From Thermomonas brevis (GTDB taxonomy: Bacteria; Pseudomonadota; Gammaproteobacteria; Xanthomonadales; Xanthomonadaceae): 64,000 bases of DNA. The position numbers and the translations under genes were made by a program. Under the pieces are notes generated by a model, which saw nothing but the letters and a program-made list of their open reading frames with translations, was not told the DNA's origin and did no database searches. The stretch covers positions 930,001-994,000 of the forward strand of contig NZ_CP060711.1 of the NCBI RefSeq assembly GCF_014395425.1, read 5' to 3'. Below are positions 16,631 through 26,725 of the stretch, piece by piece (within the stretch, counting starts at the first letter, position 1; each line of letters opens with the position of its first letter).

Positions 16631-17445
16631 GCCGCCACCGCCGGGTTGGAGAACATCGGATACGCCATCGCCAGTCGCGCCTGCAGGTCGGTGATCGCCG
16701 GGTGCGCCGCCCATGCACGGGCGCCCAGCATCGAGACCGGCAGGATACCGCGCACGGCGTTGCACAGCGCCAACGCGTCGGCGCACTCGACGTCGTTAGC
16801 GGTCAAATCCGCGACCTCCGCCAACCCCTGTTCCAGCAGCCAGCCGCGCAGCACGCCGGCCACGCCGCAGCGCTCGACCGGCGGCGTCAGCCAGCGACCG
16901 TCGCGATAGACCAGCAGGTTGGCCGAGGTGGCGCAGGCCGGGCGTCCTTCGGTGTCGCGCATCATCCCTTCCTCACAGCCGGCGCGCTCGACCTCGGCGC
17001 GTGCCAGCACCTGCTCCAGCCGGTTGCAGTGCTTGATGCCGGCCAGCGCGGGCTGGATCGCCAGGCGCGTTTCGCAGAGGTGCAGGCGCAGCGCTGCAGG
17101 CATCGACGGCAGCGGATGCAGCGCCAGCGTCCACACCGGCTGCGCATCGACGGGCGGCGCGTAGCCGCGGCCGCCGTCGCCGCGCGTCAGCAGCAGCTTG
17201 AGGACGCCGGCTTCGGTGCCGGCGATGGTTTCCTCAATGCGCGCTTCGATGAAGACCGGATCGGGCAATGCGATGCCGAGCCGCTTCACGCCGTCGCGCA
17301 GCCGCGCGAGGTGGCGCGGCCACAGCGGCAATGCGCCGCGATGCACGCGCATGGTTTCGAACAGGCCGTCGCCGTAGTTCAGGCCGCGGTTGGCAACGGA
17401 AATTTCACCCACGCACTCGCGACCAATGTATCCGGCGTACGTCAT
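16627..17445 (-). CDS. pabC: Aminodeoxychorismate lyase
   Basis: PLP enzyme that releases pyruvate from aminodeoxychorismate to give p-aminobenzoate for folate. The 272-residue chain belongs to the fold-type IV aminotransferase family: RGLNYGDGLFETMRV at the N-terminus, the Schiff-base Lys in LAGIKHCNRLEQVLAR near residue 140, and a cofactor-phosphate region EGRPACATSANLLVY. The ATG at 17445 (MTYAGYIGRE) lies inside one arm of a 23-bp perfect inverted repeat that could hide the ribosome-binding region. It is downstream of pabB and overlaps mltG. Confidence 0.92.
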   Translation of the reverse strand: MTYAGYIGRECVGEISVANRGLNYGDGLFETMRVHRGALPLWPRHLARLRDGVKRLGIALPDPVFIEARIEETIAGTEAGVLKLLLTRGDGGRGYAPPVDAQPVWTLALHPLPSMPAALRLHLCETRLAIQPALAGIKHCNRLEQVLARAEVERAGCEEGMMRDTEGRPACATSANLLVYRDGRWLTPPVERCGVAGVLRGWLLEQGLAEVADLTANDVECADALALCNAVRGILPVSMLGARAWAAHPAITDLQARLAMAYPMFSNPAVAA

Positions 17446-17523
17446 GGGATTCGACTCACCAAGCGAGTACCGGGGAGTGCCAGCGCAATTGCGCTGGCAT
17501 GAGTCGAATCCCATGACGTACGC
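17435..17523. repeat. Large palindrome over the pabC start codon
   Basis: A 23-bp perfect inverted repeat, left arm 17435-17457 and right arm 17501-17523, encloses a second 22-bp palindrome at 17478-17499 (CCAGCGCAATTGCGCTGG core). The left arm contains the pabC ATG at 17445. In the pabB-pabC transcript the structure would pair the start codon and upstream bases with the right arm. It could be a translational switch or the trace of a palindromic duplication. Confidence 0.8.
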
Positions 17524-17545
17524 AAGCAGCCAAGCCTCGCCCTCA

Positions 17546-18901
17546 TCACTCGGCCACTCCCAACGCCCGCAGCATCCCGCGCGCCTTCGCCCGCGTCTCG
17601 TCCAGCTCCCGCCGCGGATCGGAGTCGATCACGATGCCGGCGCCGGTACGGAAGCGCAACGCGTCGCCCTCCACTTCCGCGCTGCGGATCAGGATGTTCA
17701 GGTCCATGTCACCATCGCGGCCCAGCCAGCCCATCGCGCCGGTGTAGGCGCCGCGGCCGACGCCTTCCAACTCGGCGACGATCTGCATGCAGCGCACCTT
17801 CGGGCAGCCGGTGATGGTGCCGCCGGGGAACACCGCGGCGATCGCCTGTCCGGGCGTCACGTCGGCGCGCAGTTCGCCGCGCACGTTGCTGACGATGTGG
17901 TGGACGTGCGCGTAGCTCTCCACCGTCATCAGCTCGTCCACCCGCACGCTGCCCGGCGCGCAGACGCGGCCGAGGTCGTTGCGTTCGAGGTCGATCAGCA
18001 TCACGTGCTCGGCGCGTTCCTTGGGATGGCCGACCAGCTCGCGGATGCGCGCCGCGTCGTCGTCGCCTGCGAAGCGCGCGCGCGTGCCGGCGATGGGGCG
18101 CGTCTCGGCCACGCCCTGCCGTACCGAGAGCAGCCGCTCCGGCGAGGCGCTGACCACGCTTCCGGAACCGCTGCGGAAGATGCCCGCGAACGGCGCGGGA
18201 TTGTGCGCGCGCAGGCGCCGGAACAGCGCTGCGGGATCGAGCGCGCCGTCGAACGCGGCCCGCCAGCCTCGCGACAGATTGACCTGGAACACGTCGCCGG
18301 CGGCGAGGTAATCGAGAATCCGTTCCACGCCGTCGAGATAGCGCTGCGGCTCGTCTTCGTCGATGCGGATCGGCGGCGTGAATGAAGGCGGCGGCGGCAG
18401 CGCGCGCGCGCGTCCGGCATCGTCGGCGATGCGCGCCAACCACCCGCCGGCATCGGCTTCGGCCACCGCGACGCATTCGCCGCTGGCGCGATCGCGCAGC
18501 AGCGCCGCCGGGCAGCGCAGCGCCACCGCGACGGGCAGCGTGCCGTCGGCCTGCGGAAGATGCAGGACGGGTTCCACCTGCTGCGCCAGTTCGTAGCCCA
18601 GCAGCAGCGCCCAGCCGCCGCGGAACGGGAGCGCGGCATCGTCGTCGCGATCGATGCGCGCCGCGCGCCAGTGCGCGTCCAGCACGTCGAGGAAGCGGCC
18701 TTCGACGACCTCGCCGGACAGCGTGCGCACCACGCCGTCGCGATGCAGGACGAAACCCTCGCCCGCATGCGCCAGCAGCATGTCGCGGCGGCCGTGCGCG
18801 CCGGCGGCGCTGGATTCCAGCAGCACCGGATAGCGCGCCGGATCGAGCCGATACAGGTCGAGCAGGTCGACGTCGGATGGAATCGCGCGGGTTCGGATCA
18901 T
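17546..18901 (-). CDS. pabB: Aminodeoxychorismate synthase component I
   Basis: Aminates chorismate using ammonia from PabA. The 451-residue protein matches the chorismate-binding family: DVFQVNLSRGW, PFAGIFRSG, SASPERLLSV, the lysine-type motif PIAGTRARF, ELVGHPKERAEHVMLIDLERNDLGRV, FPGGTITGCPKVRCMQI and FRTGAGIVIDSDP. The start ATG at 18901 gives MIRTRAIPSD. It is read leftward with pabC; repeat DNA separates it from fabF. pabA is not in the window. Confidence 0.93.
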   Translation of the reverse strand: MIRTRAIPSDVDLLDLYRLDPARYPVLLESSAAGAHGRRDMLLAHAGEGFVLHRDGVVRTLSGEVVEGRFLDVLDAHWRAARIDRDDDAALPFRGGWALLLGYELAQQVEPVLHLPQADGTLPVAVALRCPAALLRDRASGECVAVAEADAGGWLARIADDAGRARALPPPPSFTPPIRIDEDEPQRYLDGVERILDYLAAGDVFQVNLSRGWRAAFDGALDPAALFRRLRAHNPAPFAGIFRSGSGSVVSASPERLLSVRQGVAETRPIAGTRARFAGDDDAARIRELVGHPKERAEHVMLIDLERNDLGRVCAPGSVRVDELMTVESYAHVHHIVSNVRGELRADVTPGQAIAAVFPGGTITGCPKVRCMQIVAELEGVGRGAYTGAMGWLGRDGDMDLNILIRSAEVEGDALRFRTGAGIVIDSDPRRELDETRAKARGMLRALGVAE

Positions 18902-19015
18902 GGGTGCCAGTCGTTCCCGCTTGAAGCCCCTCTCCCGTCGGAAGAGAGGTTTGGGTAAGGGTTCGGCGCGTGCGGTATTGCCGCTTCGTCGTACCCTCAT
19001 CCGCCCTTGACTCAC

Positions 19016-19077
19016 GCCATCCATGGCGTTCGCCCTTCGGGCCAGCTTCGCTGTTCGCGGGCGCTCCGGCGCCCGCG
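19016..19077 (-). repeat. Four-hairpin intergenic repeat, copy C
   Basis: Four adjacent stems: GCCAT/ATGGC (19016-19027), GCCC-TTC-GGGC (19032-19042), CAGC-TTC-GCTG (19043-19053) and a nine-bp stem at 19056-19077. Read on the minus strand the order and loop types match copies at 44325-44391 and 56250-56316. The rest of the 209-bp gap between fabF and pabB (18902-19110) holds further broken palindromes such as TTCTCCC/GGGAGAA, and no gene. Confidence 0.65.
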
Positions 19078-19110
19078 GTGGGCACCTTCTCCCAAAGGGA
19101 GAAGGAAAAA

Positions 19111-20349
<1,239 letters not shown>

Positions 20350-20437
20350 CATCCTGTCCTCCACACGCTCGTTACGTTCGATGCAAACACAGGGGGCCGC
20401 ATGCGCGGCCCCGGGGTACCACTGGCGGACGCCGGGC

Positions 20438-20677
20438 TTACGCCTTGACGTGGGCCTTGATGTAGTCGATCGCCGCCTGCACGGTGCTGATCTTTTCGGC
20501 GTCCTCGTCCGGGATCTCGCACTCGAACTCTTCCTCGAGCGCCATCACCAGCTCCACGGTGTCCAGCGAATCCGCGCCCAGGTCGTCCACGAACGACGCG
20601 CTGTTGGTGACGTCTTCTTCCTTGACGCCCAGTTGTTCGACGACGATCTTCTTGACGCGCTCTTCGATGTTGCTCAT
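20438..20677 (-). CDS. acpP: Acyl carrier protein
   Basis: Acidic carrier of 79 residues that holds growing acyl chains on phosphopantetheine. The attachment serine is in [19 protein letters not shown], at residue 37. The length and the [18 protein letters not shown] start are typical. It sits between fabG and fabF, the canonical position. Confidence 0.98.
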   Translation of the reverse strand: MSNIEERVKKIVVEQLGVKEEDVTNSASFVDDLGADSLDTVELVMALEEEFECEIPDEDAEKISTVQAAIDYIKAHVKA

Positions 20678-20768
20678 GTGGGTTGCTCCTCCCGGAAATC
20701 GGGTCGTTCGGTGGGTAAGTGTACGGGAAAGCCGGCGGGCATGATCGCACGCCCGCCGGCGGAAAAAA

Positions 20769-21512
20769 TCACGGCATGTACATGCCGCCGTTGACGTGCA
20801 GGGTCTCGCCGGTGATGTAGCTGGCATTGGGGCCGGCGAGGAAGGCGACGGCGCGGGCGATGTCGGCCGGCTCGCCCAGGCGGCCGAGCGCGATCTGGCC
20901 CAGCATGGCCTCCTTGGCCGCTTCCGGCAGGTCGGCGGTCATGTCGGTGGCGATGAAGCCGGGCGCGACGACATTGACGGTGATCCCGCGGGAACCAATT
21001 TCCTTCGCCAGCGACTTGCTGAAGGCGATGATGCCGGCCTTGGCCGCGGCGTAGTTGGCCTGCCCGGCGTTGCCGGTCACGCCGATGACCGAGGCGATGT
21101 TGACGATGCGGCCCTTGCGCGCCTTCATCATCCCGCGCAGCACCGCCTTGGAGGCGCGATAGACGCTGGTGAGGTTGGTGTCGAGGATGGCCTGCCAGTC
21201 CTCGTCCTTCATCCGCATCAAGAGGTTGTCGCGGGTGATGCCGGCGTTGTTGACCAGGATCGAAACGCCGCCGAACTCGGTGGCGACGGCATCGACCAGC
21301 GCCTCGATCGCGCCTGCCTCGTTGACGTTGAGGCGGCGGCCGTGACCGCCGGCCGCGGCCAAGCGATCGCCGATGGCCTGCGCGCCGGCGTCCGAGGTGG
21401 CGGTGCCGATCACGGTCGCGCCCTGCGCGGCCAGTTCGTCGGCGATGGCCGCGCCGATGCCGCGCGATGCGCCCGTCACCAGCGCCACTTCACCTTTCAG
21501 GATTTCGGTCAT
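20769..21512 (-). CDS. fabG: 3-oxoacyl-ACP reductase
   Basis: NADPH-dependent short-chain reductase of 247 residues. It has the cofactor motif TGASRGIG at residues 14-21, NNAG near residue 88, and the catalytic Ser-Tyr-Lys set: the serine follows IVNIAS and the Tyr/Lys are in YAAAKAG. The C-terminal [17 protein letters not shown] is the family hallmark. It reduces 3-oxoacyl-ACP in the fab operon, between fabD and acpP. Confidence 0.97.
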   Translation of the reverse strand: MTEILKGEVALVTGASRGIGAAIADELAAQGATVIGTATSDAGAQAIGDRLAAAGGHGRRLNVNEAGAIEALVDAVATEFGGVSILVNNAGITRDNLLMRMKDEDWQAILDTNLTSVYRASKAVLRGMMKARKGRIVNIASVIGVTGNAGQANYAAAKAGIIAFSKSLAKEIGSRGITVNVVAPGFIATDMTADLPEAAKEAMLGQIALGRLGEPADIARAVAFLAGPNASYITGETLHVNGGMYMP

Positions 21513-21537
21513 GCAATTCTCCCAAAGAGCTGTCTTT

Positions 21538-21616
21538 GACGCGGATCAGATCTGATGGGCACGGATAAACCTTTATAAATGGCTTTAATCCGCGCTCATC
21601 GGCTCTGATCCGCGTC
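21538..21616. repeat. GACGCGGATC-family intergenic repeat, copy 1
   Basis: Starts with GACGCGGATC and ends with GATCCGCGTC, a ten-bp inverted terminal match, with an AT-rich centre (AAACCTTTATAAATGG). Related copies lie at 33894-33954 and 59963-60040. It fills the gap between fabD and fabG. Confidence 0.65.
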
Positions 21617-21624
21617 GAAAAATC

Positions 21625-22578
21625 CTAGTTCCAATCTTCGAGCGCACCGGCAAACTCCGCCGGCGTGCCCAACGCGCGCGCGTCGAGCGACTTGTCGATG
21701 CGCTTGACCAGCCCGGCCAGCACCTTGCCCGGGCCGCATTCGCCGATGCACGAAACGCCGCGCGCGGCCAGCGCCTGCACGCAGCCGGTCCACTGCACCG
21801 GCAGGTAGAGCTGGCGCACCAGCGCGTCGCGGATGGCGTCGACGCTGTCGTGCGCGCGGGCGTCCACGTTCTGCACCACCGGCAGCGCCGGCAGGTGCCA
21901 GTGCAGGCCGGCCATCGTCTCGGCCAGCCGGTTGGCGGCCTCGCGCATCAGCGGGGTGTGCGAGGGCACGCTGACCGCCAGCTTCACCGCCTTGCGCACG
22001 CCCTTTTCCTGCAGCAGCGCCAGCGCGCGGTCCACCGCCGCGGCATCGCCGCCGATCACGATCTGGCCCGGCGAGTTGTAGTTGGCCGGCACCACGACCT
22101 GCGCGCCGGAGGCTTCGGAGCAGACCGCCTCGACCAGCGCGTCCTCGGCGCCGAGCACGGCCGCCATCGCGCCGATGCCGACGGGTGCGGCGTCCTGCAT
22201 CAGCTGGCCGCGGATGCGCACCAGATGCGCGCCTTCCTTCAGCGACAAGGCGCCGGCCGCGACCAGCGCGGTGTATTCGCCCAGGCTGTGCCCGGCCAGC
22301 ACGGCCGGTTGCGCGCCGCCCTGTTCGTTCCACAGCCGCCACACCGCCACGCCCGCGGCCAGCAGCGCCGGCTGCGTGTATTCGGTTCGGTTGAGCATTT
22401 CCTCGGGGCCGCCCTGCGACAGCGCCCACAGGTCGACGCCGGCGCCGTCCGAGGCTTCCTCGAACGTGGCCTTCACCGACGGATGCAGTTCCGACAGTTC
22501 GGCCAGCATGCCGACCGCCTGCGAGCCCTGCCCCGGGAACACGAGGGCGAGGGAATTGGAATGGGAAGCTTCGCTCAC
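21625..22578 (-). CDS. fabD: Malonyl-CoA:ACP transacylase
   Basis: Loads malonyl groups on ACP. The 317-residue protein shows the N-terminal FPGQGSQAVGM, the active-site serine in LAGHSLGEYTALVAAG, the substrate-carboxylate Arg in VRIRGQLMQ, and the catalytic His in VSVPSHTPLM. It lies 146 bases after the kinase-like gene and upstream of fabG in the fab operon. Confidence 0.96.
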   Translation of the reverse strand: MSEASHSNSLALVFPGQGSQAVGMLAELSELHPSVKATFEEASDGAGVDLWALSQGGPEEMLNRTEYTQPALLAAGVAVWRLWNEQGGAQPAVLAGHSLGEYTALVAAGALSLKEGAHLVRIRGQLMQDAAPVGIGAMAAVLGAEDALVEAVCSEASGAQVVVPANYNSPGQIVIGGDAAAVDRALALLQEKGVRKAVKLAVSVPSHTPLMREAANRLAETMAGLHWHLPALPVVQNVDARAHDSVDAIRDALVRQLYLPVQWTGCVQALAARGVSCIGECGPGKVLAGLVKRIDKSLDARALGTPAEFAGALEDWN

Positions 22579-22723
22579 GCTGGAAAACCGTGCAGGAGAT
22601 GCGCAGGCCCGGGGCCCGCAACAGGGCCGGGAATGATACGAGCAATTGCTCTAGCGCGTCTGTACCACTGCGTATGGTGGAGCCGCTTGCCGCAACCTGC
22701 GGCAAGCGGCCAGTCCCGCACGG

Positions 22724-23527
22724 TCAATCCAGATAGTCGACCACCTGCTGGACAGCATCGAGCTGGCGATCCCCGGCGTAGTCCCAGGCCAGCCCCAGGC
22801 AGGCCAGCGCCAGCAGCCCGCCGAGCGCCGCCGAACGCAGCGCCAGGATCGCCCCGGCGATGCGCCGCGCGCGTTCGCCCAGCCGGCCGGCGATGCGGGC
22901 GACGACGCCCAGCCGCTCGCCGGCCTGCCCCACGCCCATGCGCACCGGCGGCGCGGCATCGCGCAACGCCTCGACCAGGATGTCCGCGAGTTCCCGCTCC
23001 GGCGCATCGAAATAGCGCGACACGCCGGCGGCGAACACCAGCCAGTCGCGGACCTGCGCCTGTTCCAGCGGCATGACCTCGCGCGGGTCCTCCTCGAAAT
23101 CGAGGAAACCGATCCGGCCGGCCTCGTCCACCGCGATGTTGCGCGCCAGCGGCTGGCCGATGCAGCCGCTGCGCGCGTGCACCTCCGCCAGCGCCCTAGC
23201 GGCGGCCAGCACCAGCCGCCGGCGCTCGTCCGGCCCGGCTCCGCGCAGGCGGGACGCCAGCGTCTCGCCGATGTCGCTCAGCAGCAGCACCTGCCCGCTT
23301 TCGCCCAGCACCTCGGGCACCCGCACCTGCAGCGCCGCGAGTTCGCCCAGGCGGCGGCGCTCGACCGCACGCGCCGCGTCGCCGCCCGGATGCGGCGGCG
23401 GGCGCAGCGCGGGCACGCCCAGCCGGCGCGCGGCCAGATCGAGCATACGCAGCCTGAGGCGGCGATCGCCGCGTTCGTAGGTTTTGAGCCAGGCCCTGCG
23501 GCCCTGCAAGCTCAACTGGGTCACCAT
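22724..23527 (-). CDS. Kinase-fold protein with C-terminal membrane segment, probably atypical or inactive
   Basis: The 267-residue protein resembles Bud32/LPS-kinase-like folds: LLLSDIGETLASRL, AARALAEVHARSG, and a catalytic-loop-like GQPLARNIAVDEAGRIGFLDFEEDPREVMP. Where active kinases have HxD five residues before the Asn, this has GQ, and the DFG position reads DFE. Catalysis by the usual mechanism is therefore doubtful. A C-terminal hydrophobic stretch (AALGGLLALACLGLAW) suggests membrane anchoring. It lies between fabH and fabD on the same strand. The start ATG at 23527 has an AAGGGAAG-like site. Function unknown; a link to lipid or LPS work is inferred from position only. Confidence 0.7.
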   Translation of the reverse strand: MVTQLSLQGRRAWLKTYERGDRRLRLRMLDLAARRLGVPALRPPPHPGGDAARAVERRRLGELAALQVRVPEVLGESGQVLLLSDIGETLASRLRGAGPDERRRLVLAAARALAEVHARSGCIGQPLARNIAVDEAGRIGFLDFEEDPREVMPLEQAQVRDWLVFAAGVSRYFDAPERELADILVEALRDAAPPVRMGVGQAGERLGVVARIAGRLGERARRIAGAILALRSAALGGLLALACLGLAWDYAGDRQLDAVQQVVDYLD

Positions 23528-23664
23528 GCGTGCCGCTTCCCTTGCCGGCCGTGTCGTTCGCCCTTCCGTCCCGCTCAGCGGATACGCGGCACGCGGAGGA
23601 ACCCGGTCAAACGGAACCCGGTGCGCCGCGGGCGATGCCGGGCGCACGGGCATCGCTGGTGCGA

Positions 23665-24654
23665 TCAATAGCGCAGCAACGCCGAACCCCAGGTGAAGCC
23701 GCCGCCGAAAGCTTCCAGCAGCACCAGCTGGCCGCGCTGCACGCGGCCCGAGCGCACCGCCTCGTCCAGCGCCAGCGGCACCGAACCCGACGAGGTGTTG
23801 CCGTGCCGGTCCACGGTGACGATCACCCGGTCCATCGGCATCGCCAACCGCTTGGCGGTGGCTTCGATGATGCGCAGGTTGGCCTGGTGCGGCACCAGCC
23901 AGTCCAGCGCGCTGCGGTCCAGGCCGTTGGATTCCAGCGCCTCGTCGACCACCGAATCCAGCGCCTTCACCGCGTGCTTGAACACCTCGTTGCCGGTCAT
24001 CATCACCCGCACGCCGGCGTTCTTTTCTTCCGGCCGGAAGCCGGCGGACACGCCCACCGGGTTCCACAGCAATTCCTTCTTGCTGCCGTCGGCGTGCATG
24101 TGGGTGCTGAGGATGCCGGTATCGGTATCGGCCTTGAGCACCACCGCGCCGGCGCCGTCGCCGAACAGCACGCAGGTGCCGCGGTCGTTCCAGTCCAGCA
24201 TCCGGGTCAGAGTTTCCGCGCCGATCACCAGGGCGGTCTTGGCCGCGCCCGAACGGATGAACTTGTCGGCGATGGTCAGCGCGTAGATGAAGCCGGAACA
24301 GGCGGCGTTGACGTCGAACGCCGGGCAGCCGGCCACGCCGAGCTTGTGCTGGATCAGGCAGGCGGTGGACGGGAAGATCAGGTCGGGCGTGGTGGTGCCG
24401 ACCACGATCAGGTCCAGTTCGTCCGCGGCGACGCCGGCGGCTTCCAGCGCGCGCAGCGCGGCCCGGTAGCCGAGGTCGCTGGTGGTCTCGCCCTCCGCCG
24501 CCACGTGGCGCTCGCGGATGCCGGTGCGCGCGGCGATCCACTCGTCGCTGGTGTCCACCATCTTCGCCAGGTCGTCGTTGGTGAGCACCTTCTCGGGCAG
24601 GTAGCTGCCGGTGCCGGCGATGCGGGCGTAGAGGCGGCGGTCGGTCTGGCTCAT
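23665..24654 (-). CDS. fabH: 3-oxoacyl-ACP synthase III
   Basis: Starts fatty-acid synthesis by condensing acetyl-CoA with malonyl-ACP. The 329-residue protein has the Cys-His-Asn triad in [22 protein letters not shown] and [14 protein letters not shown], and the glycine-rich C-terminus [17 protein letters not shown]. The ATG at 24654 ([14 protein letters not shown]) is the family start; the frame extends upstream without similarity. A 240-bp stretch separates it from rpmF. Confidence 0.96.
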   Translation of the reverse strand: MSQTDRRLYARIAGTGSYLPEKVLTNDDLAKMVDTSDEWIAARTGIRERHVAAEGETTSDLGYRAALRALEAAGVAADELDLIVVGTTTPDLIFPSTACLIQHKLGVAGCPAFDVNAACSGFIYALTIADKFIRSGAAKTALVIGAETLTRMLDWNDRGTCVLFGDGAGAVVLKADTDTGILSTHMHADGSKKELLWNPVGVSAGFRPEEKNAGVRVMMTGNEVFKHAVKALDSVVDEALESNGLDRSALDWLVPHQANLRIIEATAKRLAMPMDRVIVTVDRHGNTSSGSVPLALDEAVRSGRVQRGQLVLLEAFGGGFTWGSALLRY

Positions 24655-24896
24655 GCGGACGGTGACTCCCTGGAACGAGCGGGCGGAGCGCGCTGAAAAG
24701 AAGCGCGAAGCGGACAAGAGTAGCCGATGCGGCCCTGCGCTGCGTCCGTCGCGGACGCGGGCGCCGTCGGCTCAATGGCGGCGAGCGGGCCGGCCTCCAC
24801 GCGCCGGCCGATCAAATCACGGACGCAGAAACGCCAACGGCCGCGCCTGATGGCGCGGCCGGGCGTCGTGCGGGTCGGCGGCCTTGCGGCCGGCGA

Positions 24897-25091
24897 TCAC
24901 TCCTCGTCGACGACCTTGGTCTTCGGCGCGACGACCTGCTTGCCGCGGTAGTAGCCGTCGGCGGTCACGTGGTGGCGCAGATGGGTCTCGCCGCTGGTCG
25001 GATCGGTGGCCAGCTGCTTGGCGGACAGGGCGTCATGGGCGCGGCGCTGGCCGCGGCGGGACGGGGAAACACGGGACTTCTGGACGGCCAT
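24897..25091 (-). CDS. rpmF: Large ribosomal subunit protein bL32
   Basis: Ribosomal protein of 64 residues starting [20 protein letters not shown]. The zinc-binding cysteines of some L32 forms are absent ([17 protein letters not shown]). It follows the DUF177 gene and heads the fab genes, the near-universal bacterial arrangement. No plsX lies between it and fabH. Confidence 0.97.
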   Translation of the reverse strand: MAVQKSRVSPSRRGQRRAHDALSAKQLATDPTSGETHLRHHVTADGYYRGKQVVAPKTKVVDEE

Positions 25092-25142
25092 GGGACAACT
25101 CCAAGAAAAACGTTTGTGACGCGCGATGCGGCGATTATCGCA

Positions 25143-25661
25143 CTATTCCTTCTTCCACCCCGACAACGCCGCGAACGGGTTGGCCTGGGCGGTTTCCTCC
25201 ACGGTGGGCGCGAAGTCGCGCTCGACCGTTTCGGCATCGGGCGACACCGGCACCACCGGCAACGCCAGAATCAGTTCGTCCTCCACCAGCTCGGCCGGAC
25301 GGAGCATGCCGTCGTCGGCCACCAGCAGGGCCTCGTAGTCCGGCGGCAGGGCCGCTTCGTCGGCCTCGTCGCGGATCAGGCCCAGCCGCTGCACCAGCCG
25401 CACCGGCAGCAGGAACCGCTGCAGGCTGCGCTGGCATTCCAGCGGCAGCTCCGCCTCGATCCGCAGTTCGGCGAACGGCACCCGCAGCGCGTCGGTGTCG
25501 AAGGCCAGCGTGTAGCGGGCCTCGCCTTCGGCATCGAGCAGGCTGCCTTGCAGGCGGGTCATCGACGCCAGCGGAACCCGGCCTTCGAACTCGCGCCGCG
25601 CCGCGACCATGCGCCAGACGTCCAAGACTTCTGGAACCCGGCTTGTCGGCTGTTCGGACAT
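25143..25661 (-). CDS. yceD: YceD/DUF177 family protein (23S rRNA accumulation protein)
   Basis: The 172-residue protein matches DUF177, which in E. coli affects 23S rRNA accumulation. Typical features are RVPLASMTRLQGSL, the hydrophobic CQRSLQRFLLPV core (only one of the usual cysteines) and the C-terminal NPFAALSGWKKE just upstream of rpmF. The ATG at 25661 (MSEQPTSRVPEVL) is preferred; a start at 25700 is possible. It is divergent from the small membrane gene at 25775. Confidence 0.9.
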   Translation of the reverse strand: MSEQPTSRVPEVLDVWRMVAARREFEGRVPLASMTRLQGSLLDAEGEARYTLAFDTDALRVPFAELRIEAELPLECQRSLQRFLLPVRLVQRLGLIRDEADEAALPPDYEALLVADDGMLRPAELVEDELILALPVVPVSPDAETVERDFAPTVEETAQANPFAALSGWKKE

Positions 25662-25774
25662 AAGCCGCAAAATGCTACGCGTCGCTGCCGATGCTGTCAA
25701 ATCCCCCGCCAGTCCGCGAACCGCGCGCCGGCCGCCGGTTTGCGGCCCCCGCCCGCCTCGCGCAGACTGCGCGG

Positions 25775-26140
25775 ATGGACATCGCCCTGCCCATCATCGT
25801 CGTCGCGCTCGCCGGCTTCGCGTTCTGGCTGGCCTTCCGCCTGCGCCGCGGCAGCCTGCAGCGGCAGCAGGCGATCTCGCAGCTGCTGGACGCCGCCGAC
25901 GCGCTGGAAGCCCGCCTGCGCGCGGCGCGGGCCGAGATCGAGGCGGTCGCCGGCAGCGAGGAGAATCCGGTGCGCGCGGCGATGCAGGACCTGCTGCGGC
26001 AGCGGCTGTGGCTGCAGGACAACGCGCAGACCGCGAGCCTGGCACAGCTGCACGGCGTGCGCGACGCGCTGGACGCGGCCCGCGCCAGCATCGAACGGCA
26101 GCTGCAGCGGGTGGACCGCGCCCGCACCGGAGCGGCCTGA
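25775..26140 (+). CDS. Small single-pass membrane protein with coiled coil
   Basis: The 121-residue protein has an N-terminal transmembrane segment (IALPIIVVALAGFAFWLAF). A highly charged helical region rich in Leu, Ala, Arg and Glu follows, likely a cytoplasmic coiled coil. No family recognised. It is followed two bases later by maf and probably shares its transcript. Confidence 0.75.
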   Translation: MDIALPIIVVALAGFAFWLAFRLRRGSLQRQQAISQLLDAADALEARLRAARAEIEAVAGSEENPVRAAMQDLLRQRLWLQDNAQTASLAQLHGVRDALDAARASIERQLQRVDRARTGAA

Positions 26141-26142
26141 CC

Positions 26143-26721
26143 ATGCCGCGGCTGGTGCTGGCCTCGACCTCGCGCTACCGGCGCGAATTGCTGGAGCGGC
26201 TGCGGCTGCCGTTCGATGTCGCCCGACCCGAGGTGGACGAAACCGCGCTGCCGGGCGAACCCCCGCAGGCGCTGGCCGTCCGCTTGGCCGAGGCCAAGGC
26301 GCGTGCGGTCGCACGCGTGCTGGACGGCGACGGCTGGGCGCTGGGCTCCGACCAGGTGGCGGATCTCGCCGGCCGCGCGCTCGGCAAGCCGGGCCACCGC
26401 GAGGCCGCCATCGCCCAGCTGCGCGCGATGTCCGGCGGCGCGGTGCGGTTCCATACCGCGCTCTGTCTGGCCCATCCGGACGGCCGCGCGCTGGCCGCCA
26501 TCGACTTGACCGAAGTGCGGTTCCGCACGCTGACCGACGCCGAGATCGAACGCTACGTCGATGCCGAACAGCCGTTCGACTGCGCCGGCAGCTTCAAGTC
26601 GGAAGGGCTGGGCATCGCCCTGTTCGAGGCGATCGACAACCGCGACCCGACCGCGCTGATCGGATTGCCGCTGATCGCGACCTGCGCTTTGCTGCGGCAG
26701 GCGGGATTCGCGTTGCCTTAG
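26143..26721 (+). CDS. Maf/YceF-family nucleotide pyrophosphatase
   Basis: House-cleaning pyrophosphatase of 192 residues. Maf signatures are LVLASTSRYRRELLERL at the N-terminus, ALGSDQVADLAGRALGKPG near residue 65, and QPFDCAGSFKSEGLGI near residue 145. The CAGSFKSEG form matches the YceF subgroup active on m7GTP rather than the dTTP/UTP subgroup. It is convergent with a membrane gene whose stop lies five bases away. Confidence 0.93.
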   Translation: MPRLVLASTSRYRRELLERLRLPFDVARPEVDETALPGEPPQALAVRLAEAKARAVARVLDGDGWALGSDQVADLAGRALGKPGHREAAIAQLRAMSGGAVRFHTALCLAHPDGRALAAIDLTEVRFRTLTDAEIERYVDAEQPFDCAGSFKSEGLGIALFEAIDNRDPTALIGLPLIATCALLRQAGFALP

Positions 26722-26725
26722 TCGT

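Noticed and set aside
23590..23630. GGAACCC occurring twice between fabH and the kinase-like gene, as sigma-E -35 boxes
   Set aside because: The -35 core lacks the final TT and no GTCNNA box follows at 15-17 bases in the right orientation.
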